From the NCBI GenBank assembly GCA_032358165.1, contig JAALGY010000033.1, positions 1,178,001 through 1,242,000 of the forward strand: DNA of 64,000 nucleotides, read 5' to 3'. Each line of letters opens with the position of its first letter. Positions within the stretch are counted from its first letter, which is position 1. This DNA comes from Diplosphaera chodatii. Its lineage: Eukaryota; Chlorophyta; Trebouxiophyceae; Prasiolales; Stichococcaceae. The notes below the pieces were generated by a model. That model was not told the origin of the DNA. It searched no databases and saw only the letters and a program-made list of their open reading frames with translations. This document shows, in pieces, positions 47,401 through 58,266 of this stretch. Made by a program: the position numbers and the translations under genes.

Positions 47401-50400
47401 TCTGCAGTCAGCTGCAGCAGCAGCTTGATGGAGCGCAGGAGATGGTGACTGAAGCCAACGCAGCCAAATCAGAGGCAGTGCAGCAAGCCGCAGCAGCTGA
47501 GCAGCGGGCGACGGCTGCCGAGAGCCTGGCAGCCAACACCAGCAACGATGAGGTCAGACACCCTGATAACGCCCCAGCTCAACTGTTGCCGGTGTCCAGC
47601 AGCGATCAGGCCTGACCAAGCCGCTGGCAGTGCGCAACACTGCTTTTGTCTTCTGCAACAGGAACTGCGGAATCTGCGGGAGGAGCTGGCTGCATCAGAG
47701 CAGCTCGTACGCGAGGCGCAGCGGCTGAAGGAGTATGTCAGCAATGCTGAGATCCTTAAGGAGAAGCTGCATGCCGAGCAGCAGCGGGCGCAGCGTGCCG
47801 AGGCCGCACTGGCAGCTGCCAACGACGCTAAAGCAGACATCTCAGCGCTGCAGGCACAGCTGGCTCACTGGCAGGAGTTCTACAAGGTGTGCGACCTGAA
47901 ATCTTCAATCTGCCAGTAATTTTAGTCTCAGCTTGTATGACTACAAACGTGTTGCCCTGACACACTTCCCTGAAACCGAGCACAATTTGCTATCCTGCAT
48001 GTGCAGGGCACAGCAGATGTCCAAAAGCCGGAGGACCTACTGCACCGGCTGCAGCAGCTGCAGCAGGACACCCTCGCCCAAAATGAGCGACTGGCACAAG
48101 CGTCCGCAGCAGCCAGCAGCCTGCAAGGTGGGCTGCGCTGCTACCAGCACACAGCTTGCATGCCCTACTATCAGGGCACTGGTCTGGCCCTATCATGGTG
48201 AGCGCCACGCAGGAGGTGTCGCTGTTTGATGGCAGGTCAGCTGCAAGCAGCGGAGGCACGGCAACAGGAGCACGAGGGGGTACTTGCAGCAGCACATGCG
48301 GCTCGCGATGAGGCGGACGCGGCCGCAGCACGGTTGGAGCGACAGCTGGCAGTGCTGGGCAAGGAGCGTGATGGCCTGAAGCGCATCTTGGCCTCCTACC
48401 AGCAGGACGCAGCCCGTGCGCACACTGCTCTGGCTTATGTCTGATGCCCAGAAACTCTTTTCATGACACTCACTCTGTGCCATACTGAATTTGTCAACAG
48501 GCTACTTTGTGCTGCAACGATTTCACGGCCTCGACCATTGTGCTGTAGGCTCTGATGTGGAGAACGGCGGTGCATTGGGTGCAGCGCGCACACAAGCGCT
48601 GGAAGGAGCGCTGCAGGCGCTCCAAAAGGAGCTGAACCTGGTCAGTCCCGACGGAGTGCCGAGCTGCAATGCATCAGGTTGCCTGTCGCCCATTCACCAA
48701 ACGGTCCAAACATCCCGGTGCCTATATCCCATGGACGGTGCTGAGCTCGATAGCCCCGAACAACACATGCCTTGCAGGCCGAGGCTGCGCTGAAGGCCAA
48801 GGGCGAGGAGCTCAGCTCTCAGCAGGCAGAGGCTGCAGCGGAGCGGCAGCGTGTGAAGGCTGCCGAGGCGGCTGCACAAAATCTCGAGGCGGAGGCCGAG
48901 CGCCTGAGCGAGCAGGTTGCAAGCATGCAGGTGTGATGACACATCAACTGACTGAGTAATGCTTGCTTGCACACGCTGCGCTGCAGGCATGCTCAGCTGC
49001 GGCGCTGTCACCCTGACAGCAAGCACATCCCACACAGGCGCGCCTGGGCAGGGGCGAGTTCAACCCCGAGACCACGCGTGTGCTGCACTATGTGCGCAAC
49101 CCCGAGGCCGAGGCGCAGCGCCAGCTGGCAGACACACACCTTGCTGAGCTGGAGGCTGAAAACAAGGTGTTGCTGGGAAGCTTGTGCTAATTTGTGGCTC
49201 GAGCACAGTGTGGACTGCGGCACCACTGATATAATAGCGCCAGTCAACTTGAACGGCCGACGTCTGCAACCGTGCTGACGCAGGCCATGCGAACACAGCT
49301 GCAGCAGATGGAGCAGCAGCAGCGGCAGCAACCACCTGACGCAGAGGGCCTTCCCGCTGCGTCTGGCAGCCAGCCTGGCATGGCCAAGGCGCTAGCCGAT
49401 GCCGAAGTCACCATCACCAGACGCAAGGTGCATGCCAGAGCCGCTGCTGCTGCACAGGGTATCTGACAGCCTCTCGAGGCTGCTTCCAAGCCCCTGACCC
49501 GTGTGCCACATGCTGACCTGTTGCTTACGCGCCCTGCCGACCGCCTGCACGTAGCTGGCGGAGGCAGAGAAGCGGGAGGCGCGCCTCAAGGAGGTGTTCA
49601 ACCGCCAGATCGTCAACTTCCGGGAGGCGTGCTTCTTCCTGTTCGGCTACCGCGTCGACATGGCGTCAAAAGCCACCGCTGCTGCGGGCGCTGGCGCGCC
49701 CGCCGCAACCTTCGTGCTGACACCCCAGGTACTGCTGTCGCGGCACGGAGCCACCCACAGTGCATGCTGTCACGAAGTGACACCAGCGATATTGCACAAT
49801 GTTGCAATTCGTCACATGTTCCTGCCGCAGCACGGCGATGAGCGCACGCAGCTGCTGTTCGCGATGAAGCCCAAGGGCTCGGGCATGGAGCTGCTGCCAA
49901 GCGAGTATGTGGCCAAGCGGCTGAAGACGGAGGTGGAGACATTCATAGTGCGGTTCAAATCCATCCCCGCATTCACCGCGAACCTCACGATGGAGAACTT
50001 CCAGAAGCACACCAGCAGCTGACGCTCCCCATGAAAGGGGTAGAGTGTGGACGCTTGCGGACCATCTGTGTGGCCAACCGCCAGCACTGCCCTGCTATTT
50101 TGCTGCGAACAGCAGAGCTGTTGAATATATTAAACTGATCCGAAGCCGTTGGAAACCGTCTACGAGGCTAAATCAGTTGGATTTTGTGGAGTCACACCTC
50201 GGCGGTCGTAGGGTGGCACGGAAGGTGCTGCTGTCAATGAGCGGCAGCAGGATGGCGTAGGGGCCGCCGTCCTGGAGCTCCAGCAGCATGAACTGCGTCT
50301 CTGGGGGCAGGTCTCCTGGCTCCGTGCCCCACTCCGGCGTCATCCACCAGAGCTTCTTGCGTGCTGCCGCCAGGAACCGGGTGAATGTCACCTGCCATAC

Positions 50401-51007
50401 ACCGCACCACAGCAGAGCATCATGCAGGTCCCATCTACTGACGGCGCGCATTGCCACAACAATCGAACGTGTAGAGCACGTGCAGCTTGGCATAGTGCGA
50501 ACAGCTGCTCATAGCATGAACAGCTGCAGGCTCTGCCAACACTGGGAGATGTCAGCAGACCTTGCCGATGGCAGTATCCACCATGGACTTGGCGCCTTCC
50601 GCACTGCGAAAACCCAGCACCAGCCCGTGCTGCTGCCTTTCTGACACGAATGCTTGGCGGCTGAGCTGACTGATGATGGGCAACTGCGTGTTGGCAATGA
50701 GGACATCCCCGCCGCGTTCCTGCAGAGCAGACCGTGAAGCGACTGCATGGCACACGTTCGTTTGCCAATCCAACCCAAGTCGTGCAGGCAGAAGCCTCCG
50801 CGGGCCACCAGTCGCCAGGGTCCACTGCAGACGTTGGCGAGGGGACACAGGTGCATGCATGTCAGCATACGCTGCTGACAGCAAGCCAACCCGCACCTCG
50901 ACCGCGAGCAGCTCCCTAGGTGCTGGCCTGGTCTTCTGGATTTGCTTTGGATCCGCGCGTACCACATCGCTAGCGGGTGCTGAGGCTGTGGCTGCGATTG
51001 ACCCCAT
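41411..51007 (-). CDS. Sip1/raffinose-synthase-like galactosidase (GH36 relatives) with large insertion; hosts MAD1 in an intron
   Basis: Family of alkaline alpha-galactosidases and raffinose synthases. ATG 51007 starts [16 protein letters not shown]. Exons to 50198 carry [39 protein letters not shown] and [20 protein letters not shown]. After a 3843-bp intron the frame resumes with [32 protein letters not shown] and [20 protein letters not shown]. Later exons give [40 protein letters not shown] (nucleophilic Asp in KVDCQ), [11 protein letters not shown] (acid/base region), [50 protein letters not shown] and [20 protein letters not shown]. About 215 residues are inserted between the DDGWQ and [14 protein letters not shown] regions. 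One intron beginning near 43528 uses a GC donor. Whether it hydrolyses or transfers galactose cannot be told. Confidence 0.9.
46355..50197 (-). other. 3843-bp intron of the galactosidase gene containing MAD1
   Basis: Donor CCGAG|gtgtga (exon end 50198) follows TFRATLRPP. Acceptor ctttgcag|CGTGGAGG (exon start 46354) precedes [16 protein letters not shown]. Joining AG to C makes one Ser codon and keeps the frame; the two exons encode neighbouring parts of the Sip1 domain in the correct order. Most introns here are about 70-250 bp, so this one is an outlier, and 3305 bp of it is the MAD1 gene on the opposite strand. Confidence 0.85.
46718..50022 (+). CDS. MAD1: Spindle assembly checkpoint protein MAD1
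   Basis: MAD1 recruits MAD2 to unattached kinetochores. ATG 46718 starts [19 protein letters not shown]. Nearly all of the middle is coiled coil (for example [50 protein letters not shown]). It includes [20 protein letters not shown], which resembles the conserved MAD1 block before the MAD2-binding region. Then come [20 protein letters not shown], typical of MAD1, and the C-terminal RWD-type domain: [20 protein letters not shown] followed by [26 protein letters not shown] and [19 protein letters not shown] end the protein at 50022. A canonical MAD2-binding sequence was not pinned down by eye. All exons lie inside one intron of the opposite-strand galactosidase gene, with 363 bp and 175 bp to the host exons. 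Confidence 0.93.
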
Positions 51008-51811
51008 TCGCAATGGCCCGCGCTGTACCAACGGCGCTCTGTGTGAGCACACCCTCCGCTGCAAAGACCTGCAGGGCAATGCGAGTGACACCGTTGTGGT
51101 TGGCAGACGACCAGCCTGCTGTCAGCCAGCTCAACTGAGTGGTGCCGAGCTGCAAGCTGGTGCCTGCGGCGGGCCAGGTACAGTGCAGTTGCCTGGCGCC
51201 ATACCTGCTGTCCCGCGACCCTGCGAGCTGCCGCTGAACCCCAGGGCACGCCCGCTGACACCTATACACTACCTGCACCTGACTAAACACTGGCCGCAGC
51301 GTGAACGCGCTGCACATATTCCCGTGTTTGCCAATCCACCCAGTTGCAGTTGTCAACCTGACAGTCGCATGCTACTGCCCCGCGATTGCATCACTTTCGA
51401 TCTCGCGTGGCGCAAGCTGACTTCACTTGTGAAGTTGCAAACACAAGGTGACCGCTGGTCCCTGTCAGCAACATGGCAGACACTCTGTCGTGCAAAACCC
51501 GCCCGGCTTGACCATGATCAGCAACCGTTGACGCGCCAGCTCAATGCCGCAGTTGCGCTCAAACTTACGTGCTTTCATCCTCGTTTGCTCACGTACAGCT
51601 TCGCGGGATCTTCGCTCAAGCTGACACACAGCTTTAGCTGGCTGCCGCCGTGGCATTCTGTAGGCGGGGTGGCAACTGTCAAAGGCAGTCGTATCAGGAG
51701 CGCATGCTCGTGAAAAGCTGTCACACTATGTTGAACTGACAGTGAGCTGCATCGAGGACAGCTGCTGCTGGGAGCGAGGCCCCAGGTCTTCATGCTCGCA
51801 ACTCCCTCGGC
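51008..51811. other. Divergent promoter region, galactosidase / prefoldin 4
   Basis: About 800 bp between opposing start codons. In the host gene's frame the sequence stays open somewhat upstream of 51007 (SLQRRVCSHRAPLVQRGPLR), so a longer N-terminus such as a transit peptide is possible. No TATA box, repeat or extra gene recognised. Confidence 0.4.
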
Positions 51812-52171
51812 ATGGCGCTGCAGTTTGGACCGGAGGACCAGCGGAACATCAACACCTTTAGCAAGCTCAACACACAGCTGCACGAGCTCAATGCGATGAT
51901 GTCCGTACAGCAGTCGAATGTGGACGATCTCGAGGACGCCAGCAACGAGCTGATGTTGGTGGACGACGAGCAGGTCATGTTCAGCTTGGGGGAGGGCTTC
52001 GTTCAGACACCGGTTCCTGATGCGGAGGAGAAAATAGCAGCAGCCTCAGAACAGGCCCAGCAGGAGCTTGACAATCTGAAGAGCCAGATAAAGGAGGTAG
52101 AAGGCAAGATGGCCGAACTGAAGAAAGTCCTGTATGCCAAGTTCGGCGACTCGATCAACCTTGAGGAGTAA
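51812..52171 (+). CDS. PFDN4: Prefoldin subunit 4
   Basis: Complete 119-residue beta-type prefoldin subunit in one exon. Prefoldin is the hexameric cytosolic chaperone that hands unfolded actin and tubulin to the CCT chaperonin. The N-terminal helix (PEDQRNINTFSKLNTQLHEL), the link NVDDLEDASNELMLVDDEQV, the hairpin region FSLGEGFVQTPV and the C-terminal helix ending MAELKKVLYAKFGDSINLEE match PFD4 along the full length; the ending is diagnostic. There is no intron in this short gene. It lies head to head with the galactosidase gene and 490 bp before the GOST-like gene. Confidence 0.95.
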   Translation: MALQFGPEDQRNINTFSKLNTQLHELNAMMSVQQSNVDDLEDASNELMLVDDEQVMFSLGEGFVQTPVPDAEEKIAAASEQAQQELDNLKSQIKEVEGKMAELKKVLYAKFGDSINLEE

Positions 52172-52661
52172 GGGCCGCGGACTGGCCTGCAGCAGTGCGT
52201 GTGTGCCATATGTACCTGGTCGTTTGTTGACCAGACAACACCCAAATACTAATGAGCTGCACCATTGGCAATTTGTTCTCCAAGGAAAGGCCGCACGTAC
52301 CCAGCAAGCCGGAGCCAACACATGCTAGTGCTCAAGACTTCAAGTTCAACTGGCAGCTTGATGACATAAGGGTCTTCACCCAGTCACCATCAGCTGCATG
52401 CCTCGAGAGGCCCCGTGCTACACAGCTGCATTCGGCAGCAGCTGCCATTCCGTCCATATGTGTGCACACAGCCTACTCAGTGCTCTTCCTGTCAACCTGG
52501 CTGTGTGTAGGCATCGACCCCTCACGCTTGGATGTTGGCGATCTTCATGATTCAAAACGCTGCCAGTGTGACATCCTGTTGTTTATTCGTGAGCTGACGT
52601 CCACAAGCAGCTTGCAGCTGGGCTGTCGTAGTAGCGAAGGCGGTCTGTGAACAGAGGCAAC
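52172..52661. other. Gap between prefoldin 4 and the seven-TM gene
   Basis: About 490 bp. An open frame at 52252-52650 (MSCTIGNLFSKERPHVPS...) might supply a 5' exon to the next gene, but no family similarity supports it. No TATA box or RNA gene seen. Confidence 0.35.
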
Positions 52662-55100
52662 ATGGCAGGGCAAATTCTTATGTTGCCAGCCTATATGATT
52701 CCAAGAACCGCGCTGTGGATCGTACTGCTGGCTCTGGCGGTGCTGGATGGCCTCAGGCACATACATGAGAACGCACGCGCCCGCAAACTGTACTTTGCGG
52801 TTGTCGTCGTCATCGCAGCGATGGTGGCGCAAGATGTGTTGCTGACGCTGTATGCAATCGGCGGCGGCGACCATTTTGGGGCGGGCATCCTGTTTCAGGT
52901 CTACATATTCGTCACAGACGCGGCGGACTCACTGTGGACGGTGCGTAGCATGATGTGTATGCATGCTTGCGAATTAACCACCTGCATGCATGCGCAGATG
53001 CAGCAGATCCTAAGGTGCAGGAGCCGCACGTTGATCTCGCCATGTTTGCATCGCAGGCGCTGCTGCTGACGATTGCAGCTGGCTTCTGGTAAGCAGTCTG
53101 CAAGCTCAGTGCAGCATTGGCGTTCCACTTTCGTCTGCACTTCGTGAACATGACCAGGGTGCTTAGCCATGTATCAACGGCCGTACTTCGCCCCATGCAG
53201 CATCACACGCCAGGACCTGGGACCATACAAGCTGAAGGTCATCGTCATTCCGACGGTCTACTTTGTGACGATCATCATCGTCGACTTCATCATGTACAGC
53301 GTCCGGGGTCGCACAGCCTTCAACGTGGCAGACTTTGACAAGGGCGACCCCATCGAGCTCAGATTGTCATCATGGGAGCGCCTGCTGCTGATCGTCTGCG
53401 CGGTGAGCCTGGGTCGCTGCAGCTGCTTTCCGTGTGCACATCGGCCAGCCTGTCAGGCCTGAGGCGCCCCCACATGGGAGTGCCTGTCCTGTGCACTGGT
53501 CCCCTGGCAAGGCAGCTGCCGTACTGCAGAGCAGCAGTCCATGTTTCGGTGCTCCCTTCTGTCCTCACTTCAGGAGCATGCTTGCTGCTGCAGTTTGTGA
53601 ATCTGGTGGCACTGATGGCAGCGTGGGTGTACATCTTCGACACAATTCAGAAGGAGCGGGAGGCTCTTGAGATGGATGAGCGGGACGTCTATGCAGAGGC
53701 CGAGGCTGGACAGCGGCCTGGCGAGGTCAGTACTTACTGCGTGAATTGCTGTGAAGGATTGGGAGGTTCTTTCAAACATCGGCACGCCGAGTCTTGTCGT
53801 GCTGATCAGGCCAGCCACACCGCCAAGGCTTGTACGCGATGCCAAGCCTCTCTGGCCCCAGCTGCACTCTGCCATGGCGGTAACTTCGTACCCGTAGCAT
53901 TGCTTGCGGTGACGAAGCAATGCTGTGCCACAGGTAGCCACGCAGCAGCGTGAAACAGAAGGCGAGGGTGCAGGCCATGCAGTGCAGCCAACGATGGAGG
54001 ACGATGTCCCGCAGACCTATGGCGGCGTCACAGGTGAAGCGTCTGCCGCTCTGTTCAAAACACAGATTACATGGATCGAAGCAGCAGTTCGCATTTTACA
54101 CAGGGGTGGCCATTGCCACACAGAGATGTGTGACAGCCATGTACTGGCAGTCATCGTGGCAAAATGCACAGGTGAGGACCTGGACGGGCCGAAGACAGTG
54201 GAGGAGAAGGTGGCGCGGCTGGCCAAGATCCGGCTACTGAAGCAGTTCAGCTTTGGCGTGATCGCCTATGTGCTGGCCACCGCACTGGTCGTGCTGCTGC
54301 CCATCTTCGTGTCTCCGGAGGTGCGTGGTCAAAATCGGCCATGAATTTGATGACACCAAAAGGTTGCGACCATGATGCGCCCTCATCAGCAGCACCTCTT
54401 GATGCTGAAGCTGATCACGCCGCGCGTCACGCAGGCAAGCGCGGGCGAGACGGCGGTGCGGGTGGTGCTCATCCTGCAGAACCTGGTGCTGCTGCTGTTC
54501 ATGGGCGGCCTGGCCTGGATCTTCCGCATGCGCGGCGACAGCCCCTACCTGATGGTGGACGAGGAGGAGGGGGGCACCAGCGAGGGCGACGCCCACCTGC
54601 GCACCGAGCTGGGCGTCCTCGGCGAGGTGGGTGCTGCGGGCGCCCTTTACCCGTTGCTGAATGTTGTCATCCTATGTGCACCTGCCTGACCACCAGGACA
54701 CCCATCCGTTGCACAGTTGACTTCTCCTCAGCTTGACGGTGTGACGATCACTGCTCCACCTGCAACCATGCAGGACGAGGCCAACGGCAGGGACACCCCA
54801 CACTCAGACGACATGGATGCGTTCACCCTCCATGACATCGAGGTGCTGCAATGACATTCGTTGAGGTTCAATTGGTTGTGGCATGTTTTTCGCATGTGAA
54901 CAAGCGGGCGTCTTGTGACTATGTCGACACATTCTATGACTTTTGTGGAATCGCAGGATGACGAGCCAGAGGTGCATCAAAGGGGTGCAGAACAGCTGCC
55001 AACCTCAACAGCAACAGCGCCAGCTCTTGACCCGAAAGCAGAGGCGGGCAAGGCTCAGCTGTTGAAGGGCATGCCGAAGAGCGATGTCCCATCACAATAA
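52662..55100 (+). CDS. Seven-TM membrane protein, probably GOST-like (GPR107/TMEM87/Lung-7TM type)
   Basis: Nine exons encode seven hydrophobic helices: ALWIVLLALAVLDGL, LYFAVVVVIAAMVAQDVLL, FQVYIFVTDAADSLWTALLL, KVIVIPTVYFVTIIIVDFI, LLLIVCAFVNLVALMAAWVY, FSFGVIAYVLATALVVLLPI and VLILQNLVLLLFMGGLAWIF. A charged loop of about 80 residues between TM5 and TM6 ends in ARLAKIRLLKQF, similar in place and character to the LxLFRQF segment of GOST proteins. The cytosolic tail is acidic and disordered (LMVDEEEGGTSEGDAHL through the TAA at 55100). GOST proteins act in the Golgi/endosomal system and normally have a luminal domain before TM1; here the first ATG is almost at TM1, so an N-terminal exon may be missing or the domain is absent. 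Family call is moderate. Confidence 0.65.
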
Positions 55101-55294
55101 TGCTTTAGGCAGCAGACAGCATCCTCTCTGGTGCATCCCAGCAGGCCTCATTGCCAGTAAAGCTGGACCTGTTGTTTGGTCTTCGTTGAGCTGGTCTTGG
55201 CAACACCCTGAGAGGAGCAGGGTGGTGATGCACTCGCTACAACCAGAGCAAATATGTCGTCATCACAATCGGACAGACCCCAAACCACAGCAAG

Positions 55295-57506
55295 TCACTC
55301 CGCGCTCCTATCAAAACGCCATATTGTCCCATCGTCACAGCTGAACAGCAGCGTGTGGCCGTCTGGTGACAGAGCTGTTTGGCGCACCTGCAGCCATCAA
55401 GGGAGCAGCAAGGGGTTGGGAGGCCGTGCTACTGCAAAACGGTACTGGACATTCAGCACTATGCTGCACAAGCAGAATCCTGGTGAGCGTGATCAGTGTG
55501 TCAGTCAAGCGACTTCGAGCCACTCACGGTGTTGTCTTTGCCGAGGGGGCGCTTCACGCGCCATTTGCAGTGCGGCGACACGGTGTCCATGTCCCACATG
55601 AAGACGCGCCCAGTGCGCGACCCGCAGGCCAGCAGCTGACAGCCAGCATCCATTGAGAAGCGGATGAACCACATGTCGGCGTCCTCTAGGGCCAGCTCCT
55701 GCAGAAGCACATTGGCTGCAGCATAAGCTCATTATATACAACTCACCATGTCGCTACGCGGTTGCATCAAAATGGCCGTGATTGCCCTGTTGTCCTGATC
55801 ACGCAGTAATGGCTCAGAATCACGACAGCCGACTTGCAAAGCTGCACGAGTCGCATGGCGAAGCCAATCAGGTGCCTGGATGAGGTGGATGTGACCGTCC
55901 GCGCACATCCTCGCATCCTCTGGCCGGTTGCCTGGTGGCTTCCAGACCAGGATGCGGTTGTCGACGCTCTTCGACACAACAAAATCGCCAAGCCACCGCA
56001 CGCAGTCGACATAGCCCACATGCACCTGCATCCAGTTGCCTCATTCGTTGAGCGCGTGCAAATGATAAAGGCTCAGAGCGCGCTGTATTGCAGTATCTTG
56101 GGTTGCACAGCGCGCCTTCCGAGAAGAGAAAATGGGATTGCTGATGTGCGCAGGTTCGAAGGCCTCTGCGCCAGCTTCCCAGGTCATTGACTCGGCCATC
56201 TTCTGTCGCGCCATGCCGGTGTCTGCATGCCACAGCAAAGCTGGGCTGCATGACATCAGGTGCCGCTTGTGTATGGCAGAACGACCTCAGTGCTGCTGCG
56301 GAAGCTCACCTGTGAGCGACCAGATCTTGATGGCATTGTCCATCCCAGCCGACACAAACTGATTGACATCTGCCGGGTGAAAGTCCTGTTGTATGCGAAT
56401 CAGCACAACCCATGAGCAGCTGACCGTTTGCAACAACATGTTCCGTGCAGGGATGTGCAAGTATATCACAGCAACAGGATCTGCACGAGTCACAAGCTTT
56501 GCACAGGCTTCACCACGCTGAGGATCTCGTTCCTGTGGCCCCCATCCCCATGCAGCATGGCAACGCACACCTTCGACTGTATGTTCCACACTCTGAGCGC
56601 CTGGTCCTGCAGGCAGCACCACGCTTGATGGCACCAGCACTTCTGCATTGGCGCTTCAGGCGTTATTGTCCGGTGGGTGGTCAGGGCACTCCATGAGCCT
56701 TCCATGCAGCACCTACCCTGCTGGCCGTGACGACAATGCTGGGGCGCAGCGGGTGCACAGCAATGTCATTGATTGGGTCGCCATGGCCCTGCGCTGTCTG
56801 CCGCGGACAGCAAACACCAACAGCTGCAGGGGCAGTCATTTGTACAACATTCTTTCAGTTTCAAGGTGCTGGATTGCATGTAGACATTGCAGTATTGAGT
56901 GCCTACCCATTGGAGTGTCTCATTGCTGACATTGATCACACGCAACGTGGCATTCAGGCCAGCAGCCAGCAACAGGTTGTCTCCGGTGGCCTCGTTCACG
57001 GTCCACTTGCATGCAAAGAAATCCTCGTCTTTCTGCATTGCGAACATGAAGCTTGGCCACAGCGCGAAAGCAGATCTTTGACCATGCGCACGCTGCTTCA
57101 GCAGGTCTGCCCAGCTGCAGGCATGGCACTTGCAAGGCACACTCATGCAGTACACATACGTGTTCATCTGTGTAAACTTGCAGCAGGGCAATGCCACCAT
57201 CTGCTGCACACTGGTACACTGCCGCCTGCAATGCAAAATATTCGAGGTGACTAGTCGCGTCTGGATGCAACAGAGGTATTGAAGCATCAGCTTCTATTGA
57301 ACCGCCATACAAGGTACCTTGTTGCCGCCGACACTTGCGAAAACATCATGGTGTTGGGGGCTGACGGTGTTGAAGACCACACTCCAGACCTTGACGTCAC
57401 CCTCTTTGATCCTGCTCGCGGTGCACGCGCATCATCGACACCTTTCAGCACGTGAGTTTGCAGCACAAGCAGAAGATCCTTGCGTGTTCGTAATGCAGAC
57501 GCACAT
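55295..57506 (-). CDS. FIE: Polycomb PRC2 WD40 subunit FIE/EED (ESC)
   Basis: WD40 propeller that binds the histone methyltransferase E(z) and reads H3K27me3. Conserved blocks run in order: [20 protein letters not shown], then [165 protein letters not shown] and [20 protein letters not shown], then IWRFDRSAE. This matches plant FIE and animal EED closely, including YVDC.RWLGDF and the WYIRFSMD-like block. The start at ATG 57506 ([17 protein letters not shown]) is inferred from an in-phase splice to RIKEGDVK; the N-terminus is variable in the family. It is divergent from FAB1. Confidence 0.92.
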
Positions 57507-58266
57507 GTTGGTCTGCCGCCACATGGCGCCGGTGCACGCGCACTGTGCGATCCGCGCCCACAATCCAGGTCATACTGCTCCGATATGCGCCACAGGTTTG
57601 TCAAAGCGCATCGTTCATGGTGGTTGTGCACCCACAAGCGTTGGCACCAATGCGTGCAGCATGCCACCCCGGTATCAGCTTATGCAATGTCGAGGCAAGG
57701 TCATGCGTTTGCTCGGCGACCAGTCAACAGAGAACGTCTCCAACTGTTGCGTTGTTGCTGGGTGCAAGCAAAGCCGGTCGTGAAGATCAGTCACTGAAGA
57801 AACCTTGAGCTGGAAGCAGCTGAGGTGGACACATGACACACAGTGATTTGCACAGGCAGGCCTTAAAATTCATGCTCCAGCATGTAACGGAGTTTCAAGC
57901 AGCTGCAGAGCTGCAGAACCGCCTATGAGCGCATGGTGATACCCTGCTTGGTGTATTGCTGGCAGCCAGTCTGACTGTCACCAACATTGCACTAGTTGCT
58001 GAGAGGTCACCTTGCCACCGCAGCCGACATGCTACTGCTGATGACAGTTTCGATCTGCTTGCGCTGAGACAGCGGAATCGCCGTCGGCGGTGCAGCACTT
58101 TGGCTCACTGCTGCCAAACTCTCGGCGTGCCGACGAGGCACGGCCTGCGTCAGACAGTGTGCACGTGGCCGACGCACGTTGGCGAGCTCGCTGAAAGTCA
58201 ACCAGGACTTGTGCGTGATGCCACAGCGGTGACACCGGCTGCAGGGCCGCACCGGCCTGTCAGTCA
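57507..58266. other. Divergent region between FIE/EED and FAB1
   Basis: About 760 bp between opposing start codons. I looked here for an upstream FAB1 exon with a FYVE zinc finger (RRHHCR-type motif) and saw none. No TATA box or RNA gene recognised. Confidence 0.4.

Noticed and set aside
50198..51007. Pseudogene fragment of a second raffinose synthase
   Set aside because: The fragment has intact splice sites and no stops, and it completes exactly the N-terminal part missing from the 41411-46354 exons, with matching intron phase. A nested-gene arrangement explains it better.
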